From Megascapheus bottae (lineage: Eukaryota; Chordata; Mammalia; Rodentia; Geomyidae): a stretch of DNA of 64,000 nt. The stretch is from assembly GCA_024803745.1 (NCBI GenBank), contig JANJXV010000043.1:645001-709000 (forward strand), read 5' to 3'. Below, one piece after another: positions 1 through 9,050 of this stretch. The number at the start of each line of letters is the position of its first letter. Position 1 is the stretch's first letter. The notes beneath the pieces are model-generated. The model saw nothing but the letters and a program-made list of their open reading frames with translations. It was not told the DNA's origin and made no database searches. Both the position numbers and the translations under genes were made by a program.

Positions 1-1405
1 CCGTGATTCCTCCCTTATTCCTATGGGGTCTGATAGCTGCCTGACAGGCGGCGTTGGCATTTTCATAGGCTATGTGTCTAACTATACTCTTCCTTGCATT
101 CTCATCTTGTACTAGGTAGTCTGCAGTCTCCATTAATCGAGACAAAAATTCTAGATAAGGTTCATTTGGTCCCTGTTTAACTTCTACTAGATTTTTTGTA
201 CGATTGGAATTGCGTAACTTTTTCCAAGCCTCTCTTGCCGCAGCATTTATTTGTAAATAGGCCTCCTTTGCATAACCCAATTGATCTTCGGTGTTTTTAT
301 AGGTTCCCTCTCCTAACAACTGATCAACAGTGTAAGGCAGGTTCTTAGACCTATTTGTTTCAATTTTAGCCCCACACTGTGCAGTGAACTCTGTCTCCCA
401 TAATAAGTACTCTCCTGCACTAAGGCATGCTCTGGCAAGCCGCTTCCACTCATTTGGGCATGCAATACCAGCACATGCGGCCTCCAATATTACTTGAGTA
501 AAAGGGGCAGTTGGCCCATATTGGGAGCAGGCATTTTTTAAATCCTGTAATAGTTTAACAGGAACAGGTTGATGGTATACTTGTTCATCATGATCAACTA
601 AACTAGGGAAGCATCGAGGCCCTGAAATACCTTCCCTCTCTCTAGCAGCCTGAGTCAGGTTTAATTGCGATGCACTGTGCCTGGTTGCAGTGCCTGTTAA
701 AAGGGACTTGTTGCTAGGGCCTTTAGGCTTGCCTAAAGGTTGAGAAAAGGATTGAGGCCGTAAGGCTGCAGCTGGAGGCGGTGGGTGTGAGGGGTAAGGT
801 TTAGAATCAGACACCATAGTGGCCTGAGGGTCATATTTCTTTCCTACTTCTGGGGGGGCTCTCTGCTCTGTCCCCATTTTCAATAGAAGATGTAGCATTT
901 CTTCTAACTTCTTCTCTATCGTAGCCACCCAGCCCTCCAATGACTCATCATGACTTTCCACCTTGGTATTCAAACCTGAATTCTGATACTCAATATCTAC
1001 TGCTTGTTGTTCCCTTTTCAAGATCTCACTTAGACTCTCTTGGGCTGCGCCATATGGCTCAGCCTCAGGTTCTTCAGAAGGGTCCTTTAACTCATAAAGT
1101 TCCCTTAATTCAAGATTAAGTTCAGCATTTTCATGTAGAGGATCTATGTATTCACTTACTAAATTCCATACAGTAGTAGCCTCTACTGGGGTCTTTTCGG
1201 GGCCATATACATCATAATAATCTTGAATTCTTTTTCCTATCCGCTGCCAGGCTTTTTGTAATTCCTCCTCTATAGACCTCGGGTATGCCTCCTCGAGAAA
1301 CAGTAGGAAGCTCTGAAGCACCCCTTTTTCCACCCACGTTCCGTGGGCTTCAAATAGGCCTGTTAAGATCGGTAGAAATAACCCATGGCTATTAGCTTGA
1401 CCCAT
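1..1405 (-). CDS. gag: Gag polyprotein of class II ERV, N-terminal 468 codons (3' end off window)
   Basis: Gag is the structural polyprotein that assembles the retroviral core at or inside cell membranes. The frame starts at the ATG at 1405-1403, five codons after an in-frame TAG (1423-1421), with A at -3 and G at +4. It stays open for 468 codons to base 1. Residues 1-6 are MGQANS, which fits N-myristoylation (Gly2, Ser6). Residues 1 to about 95 resemble a matrix domain with several Trp and Leu-rich helices. Residues about 120-180 are charged and Leu-rich, possibly coiled coil. About 182-232 is a Pro-rich linker with a run of four Pro near 208-211. The capsid begins near residue 262 and includes a YGP-x-AP motif near 296-301 and a YLLW motif at 333-336. 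The major homology region is at residues 411-424 (Q411, G412, E415, F420, R423, L424). A following AYENAN motif (446-451) is typical of class II ERVs. The nucleocapsid zinc knuckles would lie further left. The frame was read by eye and no disabling change was seen. Confidence 0.93.
   Translation of the reverse strand, partial: MGQANSHGLFLPILTGLFEAHGTWVEKGVLQSFLLFLEEAYPRSIEEELQKAWQRIGKRIQDYYDVYGPEKTPVEATTVWNLVSEYIDPLHENAELNLELRELYELKDPSEEPEAEPYGAAQESLSEILKREQQAVDIEYQNSGLNTKVESHDESLEGWVATIEKKLEEMLHLLLKMGTEQRAPPEVGKKYDPQATMVSDSKPYPSHPPPPAAALRPQSFSQPLGKPKGPSNKSLLTGTATRHSASQLNLTQAAREREGISGPRCFPSLVDHDEQVYHQPVPVKLLQDLKNACSQYGPTAPFTQVILEAACAGIACPNEWKRLARACLSAGEYLLWETEFTAQCGAKIETNRSKNLPYTVDQLLGEGTYKNTEDQLGYAKEAYLQINAAAREAWKKLRNSNRTKNLVEVKQGPNEPYLEFLSRLMETADYLVQDENARKSIVRHIAYENANAACQAAIRPHRNKGGIT
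134..175 (-). other. Gag major homology region
   Basis: Codons 411-424 of the gag frame match the retroviral major homology region pattern Q-G-x-x-E-x(4)-F-x-x-R-L, with every invariant position present. This is the most conserved part of retroviral capsid C-terminal domains and is needed for capsid assembly in known retroviruses. Its intact state supports a recent insertion. Confidence 0.92.
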
Positions 1406-1497
1406 AATTTTTACTCCTGACTATACTCTCTTAATAGTCCTACAATGTGTTACTCACCACAGGGAGGGGTCCTTCACCTTCGTCCCAGATTTTCAGG
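1406..1497 (-). other. Proviral 5' leader between primer site and gag
   Basis: This 92-base untranslated leader lies between the primer site and the gag ATG. It contains the splice donor described separately. In retroviruses this interval normally also carries the packaging signal; I cannot identify one by eye. Confidence 0.8.
1451..1460 (-). promoter_or_regulatory. Probable major 5' splice donor of the provirus
   Basis: On the minus strand the sequence reads GTG|GTGAGTA, with the exon end at 1458 and the intron starting at 1457. It is close to the vertebrate donor consensus and lies between primer site and gag, where the major donor for subgenomic env or accessory mRNAs is usually found. 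The acceptor would be off the window. Confidence 0.7.
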
Positions 1498-1515
1498 GTC
1501 CCTGTTCGGGCGCCA
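1498..1515 (-). other. Primer binding site, tRNA-Lys3 type
   Basis: The minus strand reads TGGCGCCCGAACAGGGAC, an exact 18-nt complement to the 3' end of tRNA-Lys(UUU) (Lys3). This is where reverse transcription starts. It begins two bases after the LTR's terminal CA. The primer type agrees with a betaretrovirus-like (ERVK) element, although lentiviruses use the same tRNA; the gag type separates the two. Confidence 0.96.
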
Positions 1516-1640
1516 GATGCCGGGGCCAACCGGTAGCAAACCAGGGTTCGCAGATTGGGGTTCCTGAAATAGGGGACAAGGACTAGGAAGAAAAAGAAGA
1601 GAGACAGACACACCAGGTCGGGGATGTCTGCAGTCCAGGC

Positions 1641-1658
1641 CGAGACTGCCGAGACTGC
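1641..1658 (-). repeat. 9-bp tandem duplication inside the LTR
   Basis: The plus strand carries CGAGACTGC twice in direct tandem (1641-1649 and 1650-1658). The repeat lies just downstream of the AATAAA in LTR orientation, so near the probable R region. It could be a sub-family marker. Confidence 0.85.
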
Positions 1659-1662
1659 CGCG

Positions 1663-1668
1663 TTTATT
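1663..1668 (-). promoter_or_regulatory. LTR polyadenylation hexamer AATAAA
   Basis: AATAAA lies on the minus strand about 145 bp before the LTR end. In the 3' LTR copy the same hexamer would direct 3' end formation. With no TATAAA visible, this AT-rich patch could also take part in positioning transcription start; that is inference. Confidence 0.65.
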
Positions 1669-1837
1669 TTCCACCCCCCCTTCTTCCCTCCTTCTCTCCC
1701 AGGGAACCTCCAGGTGTTACATTCATATGGTAATTCTCAGGTCATTTACATAGAATAGGGCCAGAAAGCAATAAGACAATATAGCCATCGTCTGATGCAA
1801 GTCAAGGTACAGTTTGATTCCACTCTGGCTCCCAACA

Positions 1838-1843
1838 GGTGAG
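1838..1843. other. Candidate integration target-site duplication (one side only)
   Basis: GGTGAG directly flanks the outer LTR edge and already belongs to the telomere-type repeat. Class II ERVs usually duplicate about 6 bp of target, so the same bases are expected beyond the 3' LTR, which is outside the window. The exact length cannot be confirmed. Confidence 0.4.
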
Positions 1844-2399
1844 GTTTAGGGTGAGGGTTAGGGTCAGGGTTAGGGTTAGGGTTAGGGTGACGGTTAGTGT
1901 TAGGGTGAGGGTTAGGGCTAAGCTTAGGGTAAGGTTTAGTGTTGGTTTAGAGTTCGTGTTAACGTTTGTGTTAGGGTTAGGTTTAGGGTTTGGTTTAGGG
2001 TTAGTTTTAGGTTTAGGGTTAGGTTTAGGATTAGGGTGAGAGTGATGGTGAGGGTTAAGGTTAGGGTTAGAGTTAGGGTTAGGGTTAGGGTGAGGGTGGG
2101 GTTAGGTTTATGGGAAAGATTAGGGTTAGGCTGAGGGTTAAGATTAGGGTGAGTGTTAGGGTAAGGGTTAAGATTAGGGTTAGTGTGAGGCTGAGGGTTA
2201 TAGTGAGGTTTAGGGTTACCGTTAGGGTTAGGGTTAAGGTGAGGGTTAAAGCTAGGGTTCAGGTTAGGTTGAGGTTGAGGGTGTGGCTTGGGGTTATGGT
2301 TAGGTTGAGGTTTACAGTTAAGGTGAGGGTTAGAGTTAGGGTTAGGGTTCGGGTGAGGGTGAGATTTAGGGTCAGGGTGAGGGTGAGGTTGAGGGTAGG

Positions 2400-3570
2400 G
2401 TTAGGGTGAGGGAGAGAGGGAAGGTTGGGTGAGGGTGAGGGTTAGGATAAGGGTTAGGGTTCGGGACCTTTGTGTTAGGGTTAGAGTTAGGGTAAAAGTT
2501 AGGTTTATCATTAGGTTTAGGGTGAGGTTTAGGTTTATGGTTAGGGTTAAGGCTAGGACTAGGATTACGGTTAGGGTTAGGATTAGAGTTAGGGTTAGGG
2601 TAATGTATAGGGTTTACGGCTTGGGCTAGGTTTAGGGTTTGGAGTAGGGTTAGGGTTAGGGTTAGGGTAAGGGTGAGGATAAGTGTGAGGGTTAGGGTTA
2701 GGGTGAGGGTGAAGGTGAGGGTTAGTGTTAGGGTTAGGTTTAGGGTGAGGGTTAGGGAGAGGTTTAGGGTGAGGGTGAGGTTTAGGGTTACGTTTAGGTT
2801 TATGGTGAGAGTTAGGTTGATGGTATGAGTGAGGTTTAAGGTGACAGTTAGGGTGATTGTTCAGATGAGGGTGAGGTATAGGGTGAGGGTTAGTGTCAGA
2901 GTTAGGTTTAGGGTGAGTGTTAGGGATAGGTTGAGGGTTAGGGCTAAGGTTAGGTTGAGGTTTAGGGTTAGTGTTAGGGTTAGGGTTTAGTGTAGGGTTT
3001 TGTTTAGCGTTAGTGTTAGGATTTGGGTGAGGGTTAGGGGTTAGGGTTAGGGTGAGGGTGAGGGTTAAAATGAGTGTTAGGTTAGGGTTAGGTTTAGGGG
3101 GAGGGTAAGAGTTAGGGTGAGGGTGAGGGTTAGGTTGAGGGTGAGTTTTAGGGTTAGGATTATCGTTAGGGTTATGCTGAGGGTAGGGTTAGGGTGAGGG
3201 TTAGGGTGAGGGTTAGGGTGAGGGTGAGAGTGAGGGTTTGGGTTAGGTTTAGAGTTAGGGTTAGGGTGAGGGTGGGATTTAGGGTCAGGGTGACGGTGAG
3301 GTTGAGGGTTAGTTGTAGGGTTAGGGTGAGGGTGAGAGGGAAGTTTGGGTGAGGGTGAGGCTGAAGGTTAGGGTAAAGGTTAGGGTTCGGGACCTTTGTC
3401 TTAGGGTTAGGGTTAGGGATAAGTTTAGGTTTAGCGTTAGGTTTAGGTGTATGGTTTGGTTTAAGGCTAGGACTAGGGTTAGGGTTAGGGTTAGGATTAG
3501 GGTTAGGGTTAGGGTTATGTATAGGTTTAGGGCTCGGGCTCTGTTTAGGGTTTGTATTAGCTTTAGGGTT
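2400..3570 (+). repeat. Direct duplication with 926-bp offset around GGGACCTTTGT
   Basis: About 2400-2640 and 3320-3570 share an ordered set of unusual words: GAGAGGGAAG, TTGGGTGAGGGTGAGG, TTCGGGACCTTTGT (TCGGGACC at 2461 and 3387), AGGTTTA-type variants and AAGGCTAGGACTAGG. GGGACCTTTGT does not derive simply from the hexamer, which makes the pairing firm. Confidence 0.75.
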
Positions 3571-3669
3571 AGGCTTAGTGTGAGGGTTAGATTTAGGGTT
3601 ACAGTAAGGGTTAGTTTTAGGGTGAGGGTGAGGGTAACGGTAGGTTTGAGCTTAGGGTTAGGGTTAGTG

Positions 3670-3828
3670 TTTTTTTTAGGTTTAGGGTTAGGTTTACGGT
3701 TAGGGTTAGGCTTAGGGTGAGGGTGAGGGCGAGGGTTATGGTTACGGTGAAGGTTAGGGTGAGTGTTAGCGTGAGGTTTAGTGCTAGGGTTAGGGTGAGT
3801 TTTAGGGTTAGGTTTAGGGTTTTTTTTT
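3670..3828 (+). repeat. Two oligo-T interruptions (T8 and T9)
   Basis: T runs of eight (3670-3677) and nine (3820-3828) interrupt the array about 150 bp apart. They stand out in a sequence where more than three T in a row is rare. Slippage after loss of the A in TTTAGGG is the simplest explanation. Confidence 0.7.
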
Positions 3829-3924
3829 AAGGTTTGGGTTAGGGTTAGGGGGAGGGGTAGGGGTGGGGTTAGGGTGAGTTTTAGGGTGAGGGTTAGGGTT
3901 AGACTAAAAGTTTGCATTAGGGTT

Positions 3925-4966
3925 AGGGTTCGGGGCAGGGTTTGCGTGAGAGTGATGGATAGGGTTAAGGTTAGGGTTAGGGTTAGATTTAGGGTGACGG
4001 TTAGGGTTAGGGTTAGTGTTAACTTTTGTGTTAGGGTTAGGGTTGGGTTTAGGGTTAGGCTTAGGTTGAGGGTGGGGGTTTGGGTTAGAGTTAGGGTTAG
4101 GTTGAGGGTGAAGGGTAGGTTGAGGGATAGGGTAAGGTTTATGGTTAGGATTAGGGTTAGGCTGAGGCTGAGGGTTGGGGTGAGTTTTAGGGTTAGGGTT
4201 AGGGTTAGGGTTAGGGATAGGGTGACCGTTGCAACTAAGGTTATGGTTAGGGTGAGCTTTAGGGTGAGGCTTGGTTTTATGGCTAGCTTGAGGGTTATAG
4301 TTAAGGTGAGGTTTAGTGATAGAGTTAGGGTTTGGGTGAGGGTTAGGGTTAGAGTTAGGTTTACGGTTAGGGTGAGGGTTAGGGGTAGGGTTAGGGTGAG
4401 TTTAGGGTTAGCGTTAGGCTTAGCCTTAAGGTTTGGGTTAGGGTTAGGGTTAGGGGCAGGGTTTGCCTGAGAGTGAGGGAGAGGGTTAAGGTTAAAGTTA
4501 GGGTTAGGTTTAGGGTGACAGTTAGGGTTAGGGTTAGTGTTAACTTTTGTGTTAGGGTTAGGGTTAGGGTTAGTTTGAGGGTTAAGGTTAGGTTGAGGGA
4601 TAGGGTAATGTTTAGGGTTAGGGTTAGGGTAGGTGATGGTTAGAATTAGGTTTGCGTTAGGGTTAGGATTAGGGTTAGGGTGAGGCTGAGGGTTAGGGTG
4701 AGGTTTAGGGTTAGGGGTAGGGTTAGGGTTAGGGTGAAGGTTACAGCTGAGGTTAGGGTTAGGATGAGCTTTGGGGTGAGGCTTGGGTTTACGGTTAGGG
4801 TGAGGGTTATGGTTAAGGTGAGTCTTAGTGTTAGAGTTAGGATTAGGGTGAGGGTGAGGGTTAGGGCTAGGGTTATTGTTAGGTTTAAAGTTAGGGTTTG
4901 GGTTAATGATGGGGTTCGTGTTAGGGTTAGGAATCGGGTGTGGGGGAGGGTTTGAGTCAGGGATAG
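3925..4966 (+). repeat. Tandem duplication of about 521 bp
   Basis: The two halves share GGGGCAGGGTTTGC (3932 and 4453), GTTAACTTTTGTGTTAGGG (4018 and 4539) and GAGCTTT-GGGTGAGGCTTGG (4254 and 4766). The order is kept, with offsets of 521, 521 and 512 bp. A third, weaker GTTAAC-TTTGTG copy is at 1958. The offset is not a multiple of six, so the exchange was not in hexamer register. Confidence 0.8.
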
Positions 4967-7379
4967 GATGAGTGTGAGGGTTAAGGTTAGGGTTAGCATG
5001 AGGGTTAGGGTGAGGGTGAGGGTTATTGTTAGGGTTAGGGCTGGGGTTAGGATGAGGGTTAGGGTTCAGGTTAGGGATAGGCTTAGGGTGAGGGTGAGGG
5101 TAAGGGTTACTTTTAGGGTTAAGGTGAGGGTTAGGTTCAGGGTTAGGGTTAGGGTGAGGGTTATGATGAGGGAGAGGTTTATGGTTAGGTTTAACTTTAG
5201 GGTGAGGTTAGGGTGAGGGTGAGGGTTAGGGTTAGGTTTAGGGTGAGTGTTAGGGATAGGGTGAGGTTTAGGGTTATGGTTAGTGTTAGGATGAGGGTGA
5301 GGGTTAGGGTTAGGGTGAGGGTTAGGGGATGTTTAGGTTTAGGGTTAGCGTTATGGATATGGTGAGGATTAGGGTGAGGGTTAAGTTTAGGTCCATGGTT
5401 AGGGTTAGGTTTAGGTTTAGATTGAGTGTGAGGGTGAGGGTTAAGGTGAGTGTTAGGGTTAGGGGTAGGGTGAGGGTTAGGTTTATTGTTAGGGTTAGGG
5501 TTAGGATTAGGATTAGTGTGATGGTGATGGTGAGGGTTAGGGTTAGGGATAAGTTAAGGTTAAGGGTGAGGGTTTATGTGAGGGCGAGGGTGAGAGTGAG
5601 TGTTAGGGTTTGGTTGAGGGTAAGGGTTATGGTTAGGTTTAGCGTGTGGTGAGTTTAAGGCTGAGGGTTAGGTTTAGGCTTAGGATATGGTTACGGTTAG
5701 CGTTAGGGTGAGGCTTAGGATCAGTGTTAGGGTTAGGATGAGTGTTAGGGTTAGAGTGTGGGTTAAGGTTAGGTTTAGAGTTTTGTTTAGGGTTAGGGTT
5801 AGAGTGAGGGTTAGGGTTTATTAGGGTTAGGGATAAGCTTTGGGTTAGGGTTAGGGTTAGGGTGAGGGTGACGTTTAGGTTTATGTTTAGGTTTAGGTTT
5901 AGGGTTTGGGTTAGGGTTAGGTATAGGGCCAAAGTTAATGTTAGGGATAGGATTATTGTTAGAGTTAGTGTGAGGGTTAGCGTTAGGTTATGGGTTAGGG
6001 TTATGGTGAGTGTTAGGTTTATGGTTAGGATTAGGTGTAGTGTGAGTGTTATGGTGAGGGTTAGGATTAGGGTTAGTATTAGGGTGAAGGTGAGGGTTAG
6101 ACAGAGGGTTAGGGTGAAAGTGAAGGTTAGGGTGAGGGTTAGGGTGAGGATGAGGGTGACGGTGATGGTTAGGCAGAGGCTTAGTTTTAGGGTAAGGATT
6201 AGGGTTAGGGTTAGAATTAGGGTCGGGATTAGGATTAGGGTTAGGAAGAGGGTTAGGGTGTGGGTAAAGGTGAGGGTTTGGGTTATATTTAGGGTTAGGT
6301 TGAGGGATAGGGTTAGTGTTAGGTTTAGGGTTTATTTTTGGGTTAGCGTTAGGGTTACTGTGAGGGTGAGATTGAGGGTTAGGATTGGTTAGGGTTAGGA
6401 TTATGGTTAGGGTGAGAGTCAGGGTTAGGTGAGTGTTAGGCTTAGAGTTATGGGTAGGGGTAGGGATAGGTTGAGGGTTAGGGTGTGGGTTAGGTTTAGG
6501 GTTAGGGTTAGGGTGAGAATTCATTTGAGGGTTAGGTTTGGGGTTAGGATTAGGGTTAGGGTAAAGGTGAGGGTGTTGGTTAGGGATAGGGCTAGGGTTA
6601 GAATGAGAGTTAGGGTGAGGGTGAAGGTTAGGGTTAAGGTTAGGGTTAGGGTTAGGGTGAGGTTTAGGTTGAGGGTTAGGGGGAGGTGGAGGGTTGGGTT
6701 GAGAGTGAGGGTGAGTTTGAGGGTTAGGGTTAGGGTGATTGTGATGGTTAGGGTGAGGGTTACGGTGAGGGTGAGCGTTAGGGTTAGGGTCAAGGTTACT
6801 TTTAGGTTTAGGTTTAGGGTTAGGGTGAGTGTTAGGGTTCAGGTGAGGGATAAGTTTAGGGTTAGGGATAGGATTAGGGTGAGGGTGCGGGTGAATTTTA
6901 GGTTTAGAGATAGGGTTAGGGTGAGGGTTTGGGTTAGGATAAGGGTTAGGGTGAGGGATAGCGTTAGGGTTAGGGTTAGGGTTAGGTTGAGGATGAGGGA
7001 GAGGGTTAGCCTTAGGGTTTGGGTTAGGGAGAATGTGAGGGTGAGATTTAGGGTGAGGTTGAGGGTGAGAGTGAACTTTATGTTGAGGGTGAGGTTTAGG
7101 GTGAGTGTTAGGGTGAGGTTGAGGGTTAGGATCAGGGTTAGGGTTAGGTTTAGGTTTAGCGTTAGGGTGAGGGTTAGGTTTAGGGTGAGACTTAGGTTGA
7201 TGATCAGGGTTAGGGTTAGGATTCGGGTTACGGTAAGGGTGAGAATGAGGGTTAGGGTTAGGTTTACATTTAGGGTTAGGGTGAGGTTTAGGCTTAGGGT
7301 TAGGGTTAAGCTTTGGGTTAGGGTTAAGCTTTGAGTTAGGATTAGGGTTAAGCTTTGGGTTAGGGTTAGGGTTAGGGTT

Positions 7380-9050
7380 AATGTGGGGCTTATTTTTAGG
7401 GTTAGGTTAAGGGAAAGTGTTTGGGTTAGGGTTAGAGTTAGAGGTTAGGGTTTGGGTTATGGTTATGGTTTGGTTTAGTGTTAGTGTTAGGGTTAGGATT
7501 ATGTTTAGAATTAGGGTTAGTGTGAGGGTAAGACAGGGTTAGTGTTAGGCTAAAGGGTAGGAGTATGGTTAGGGTTAGGCTGAAGGTTAGGGTGAGGTTT
7601 AGGTTCAGGTTAGGGTTAGGATGAGAGTTAAGCTCAGGATTAGGGTTAAGGTTTGGATTAGGGTTAGGGTAAGGGTGAGGGTGAGGGTTAGGGTTAGGCT
7701 TAAGCTTAGGGTTAAATTGAGGGGTAGGGTGAGGGAGAGGGTTAGGGTTAAGGTTAGGGTTTGGGTTCGGGTGAGGGTTAGGGGTAGGGTTAAGGTCAGG
7801 GTGAGCGTTAGGTTTAGGGTTAGGTATGGGGTTAGGGTTTGGTTGGAGTGAGGGTTAGGTTTGGGGTTAGGTTTAGGTTTAGGGTTAGGTTGAGGGTGAG
7901 GATTAGGGTGAGGGTGATGATGAGGGTGAGAGTGAGGGTTAGGGTTAGGTTGAGGCTGAGGTTTAGGGTTAGTGTTAGGATGAGGGTGAGGGTTAGGTTT
8001 AGGGTGAGAGTGATGGTTAGATTTAGGGTGAGGCTAGGGTGGGGGTTAGGTTTAGGTTTATGTTTAGGTTTAGGGTGAGGGATAGGGTTAGGGTTAGGGT
8101 TAGTTTTAGGGTTAGGGTGAGGGTGAGGGTTAGGTTGAGGGTTAGGGTGAGGGTGAAGTTTAGGGTTAAGGTTAGGTTTAGGGTTAGAATAAGGGTTAGG
8201 GTGAGGGTTACGGGGAGTGTAAGGGTTAGGTTTAAGGTTAGGTTTATGTTTTAGGTTTGGGTGAGGGTTAGGGTTAGGGTTAGAGTTAGGTTTAGGATTA
8301 GGGTGAATCTGAGGGTTAGGATTACAGTGAGGTTTAGGGTTAGGTTGAGGGTTAGGGTGAGGGTGAGGGTAAGGTTTAGGGTGATGGTTAGGATTAGGTT
8401 CAGGGAGATGGTGAGTGTTAGGTTTAGGTTTAGGGTTAGGGTGAGGGTTAGGGTTAGGGTTAGGGTGAGGGTTAGGGTAAGGGTTAGGGTGAGGCTGAGG
8501 GTGAGGGTGAGGGTGATTTTTAGGGTTAGGGTTAGTGTTAGGGTGCGAGTGTGTGTGAGAGTTAGGGTGAGGGTGAGGGTGAGAGTGAACGTTAGGGTGA
8601 GGGTGAGGGTTAGGCTGAGAGTTAGGTTTAGGGTTAGGGTTAGCGTTAGGGTGAGGATTAGGTTTAGGGTGAGAGTTAGGTTGAGGATTAGGTTTAGGGT
8701 TAGGATTAGGGTTAGGGTATATGTGAGGGTGAGGGTTAGGGTTAGGGTTAGGGTTAGGTTGAAGGTTAGGGTTAGCGTTAGGGTTAAGCTTCGGGTTAGG
8801 GTTAGGTTTAGTTTTAGGGTAGGATTAGGGTTGGGGTTAGGTTTAGGGCTAGGTTAGGGTTAGGGTTAGTGTTAGGGTTTGGGTTAGGTTTAGGGTGTGT
8901 GTAAGCGTTAGGATGAGGGTTAGGTTAAGGGTTAGTGTTAGGGTTAGGGTTAGGATTAGGGTAAGAATTAGGGGGAGTGTTAGGAATAGGGTTAGGGTTA
9001 GGGTTAGGGTTAAGCTGAGGCTTAGGGTGAGGGTTAGGGTTCGAGTTAGG
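7380..9050 (+). repeat. Segmental duplication, left copy (partner 12590-14280)
   Basis: Collinear anchors tie this stretch to 12590-14280. GGCTTATTTTT-GGGTTAGG is near 7387 and 12596. ATGAGAGTTAAG is at 7621 and 12841 (offset 5220). TAGGTATGGG is at 7821 and 13040 (5219). GGGTGAAGTTTAGGGTTAAG is at 8151 and 13365 (5214). TAAGCTGAGG is at 9011 and 14231 (5220). The offset stays near 5.2 kb over more than 1.6 kb, so this is one duplication and not chance similarity of hexamers. Confidence 0.85.

Larger units (their letters stand above)
1..1837 (-). mobile_element. Class II (betaretrovirus/IAP-like) endogenous retrovirus, 5' part of provirus
   Basis: Reading leftward on the minus strand, the order is LTR, tRNA-Lys3 primer site, leader with splice donor, then gag: the canonical 5' end of a retrovirus. 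The class II assignment rests on the gag protein (capsid and major homology region signatures, N-myristoylation start), on the LTR beginning TGTTGGGAGCC as in IAP-type LTRs, and on the Lys3 primer site used by several betaretroviruses. Everything downstream, including the rest of gag, pro, pol, any env and the 3' LTR, lies beyond the left edge. The gag part has no stop or frameshift, so the insertion is probably young, although whether the whole element is complete cannot be judged here. The outer LTR edge joins the TTAGGG-type array directly. The provirus is transcribed away from the array. Confidence 0.93.
1518..1837 (-). repeat. 5' long terminal repeat (320 bp)
   Basis: On the minus strand the LTR starts TGTTGGGAGCC at 1837 and ends GGCCCCGGCA at 1518, giving TG...CA ends with an imperfect terminal inverted repeat. 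The length is close to IAP-type LTRs. From 5' to 3' it holds an AT-rich U3-like part without a clear TATAAA box, a purine/G-rich stretch (1700-1671), an AATAAA at 1668-1663, a 9-bp tandem duplication, a pyrimidine-rich tract (1616-1584) reminiscent of IAP R regions, and a U5-like end. The U3/R/U5 limits cannot be set without transcript ends. No 3' LTR is in view, so LTR divergence cannot be used to date the insertion. Confidence 0.9.

Noticed and set aside
501..512. PTAP sequence at gag residues 298-301 as a late budding motif
   Set aside because: It lies inside the predicted capsid N-terminal region as part of the conserved YGP-x-AP segment, not in the exposed linker where late motifs work.
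1474..1674. 66-codon minus-strand frame over the LTR and primer site
   Set aside because: It overlaps the R/U5 part of the LTR and runs through the primer binding site; no known leader protein matches and the non-coding signals explain the sequence.
1830..1850. Provirus/array junction as an assembly chimera
   Set aside because: The break falls exactly at the terminal TG of the LTR, as expected for integration; a random misjoin would rarely hit that base. Not fully excluded without reads.
3670..3828. Oligo-T runs as RNA polymerase III terminators
   Set aside because: No A/B box or tRNA- or 5S-like gene was seen upstream on the plus strand; slippage of TTT tracts is simpler.
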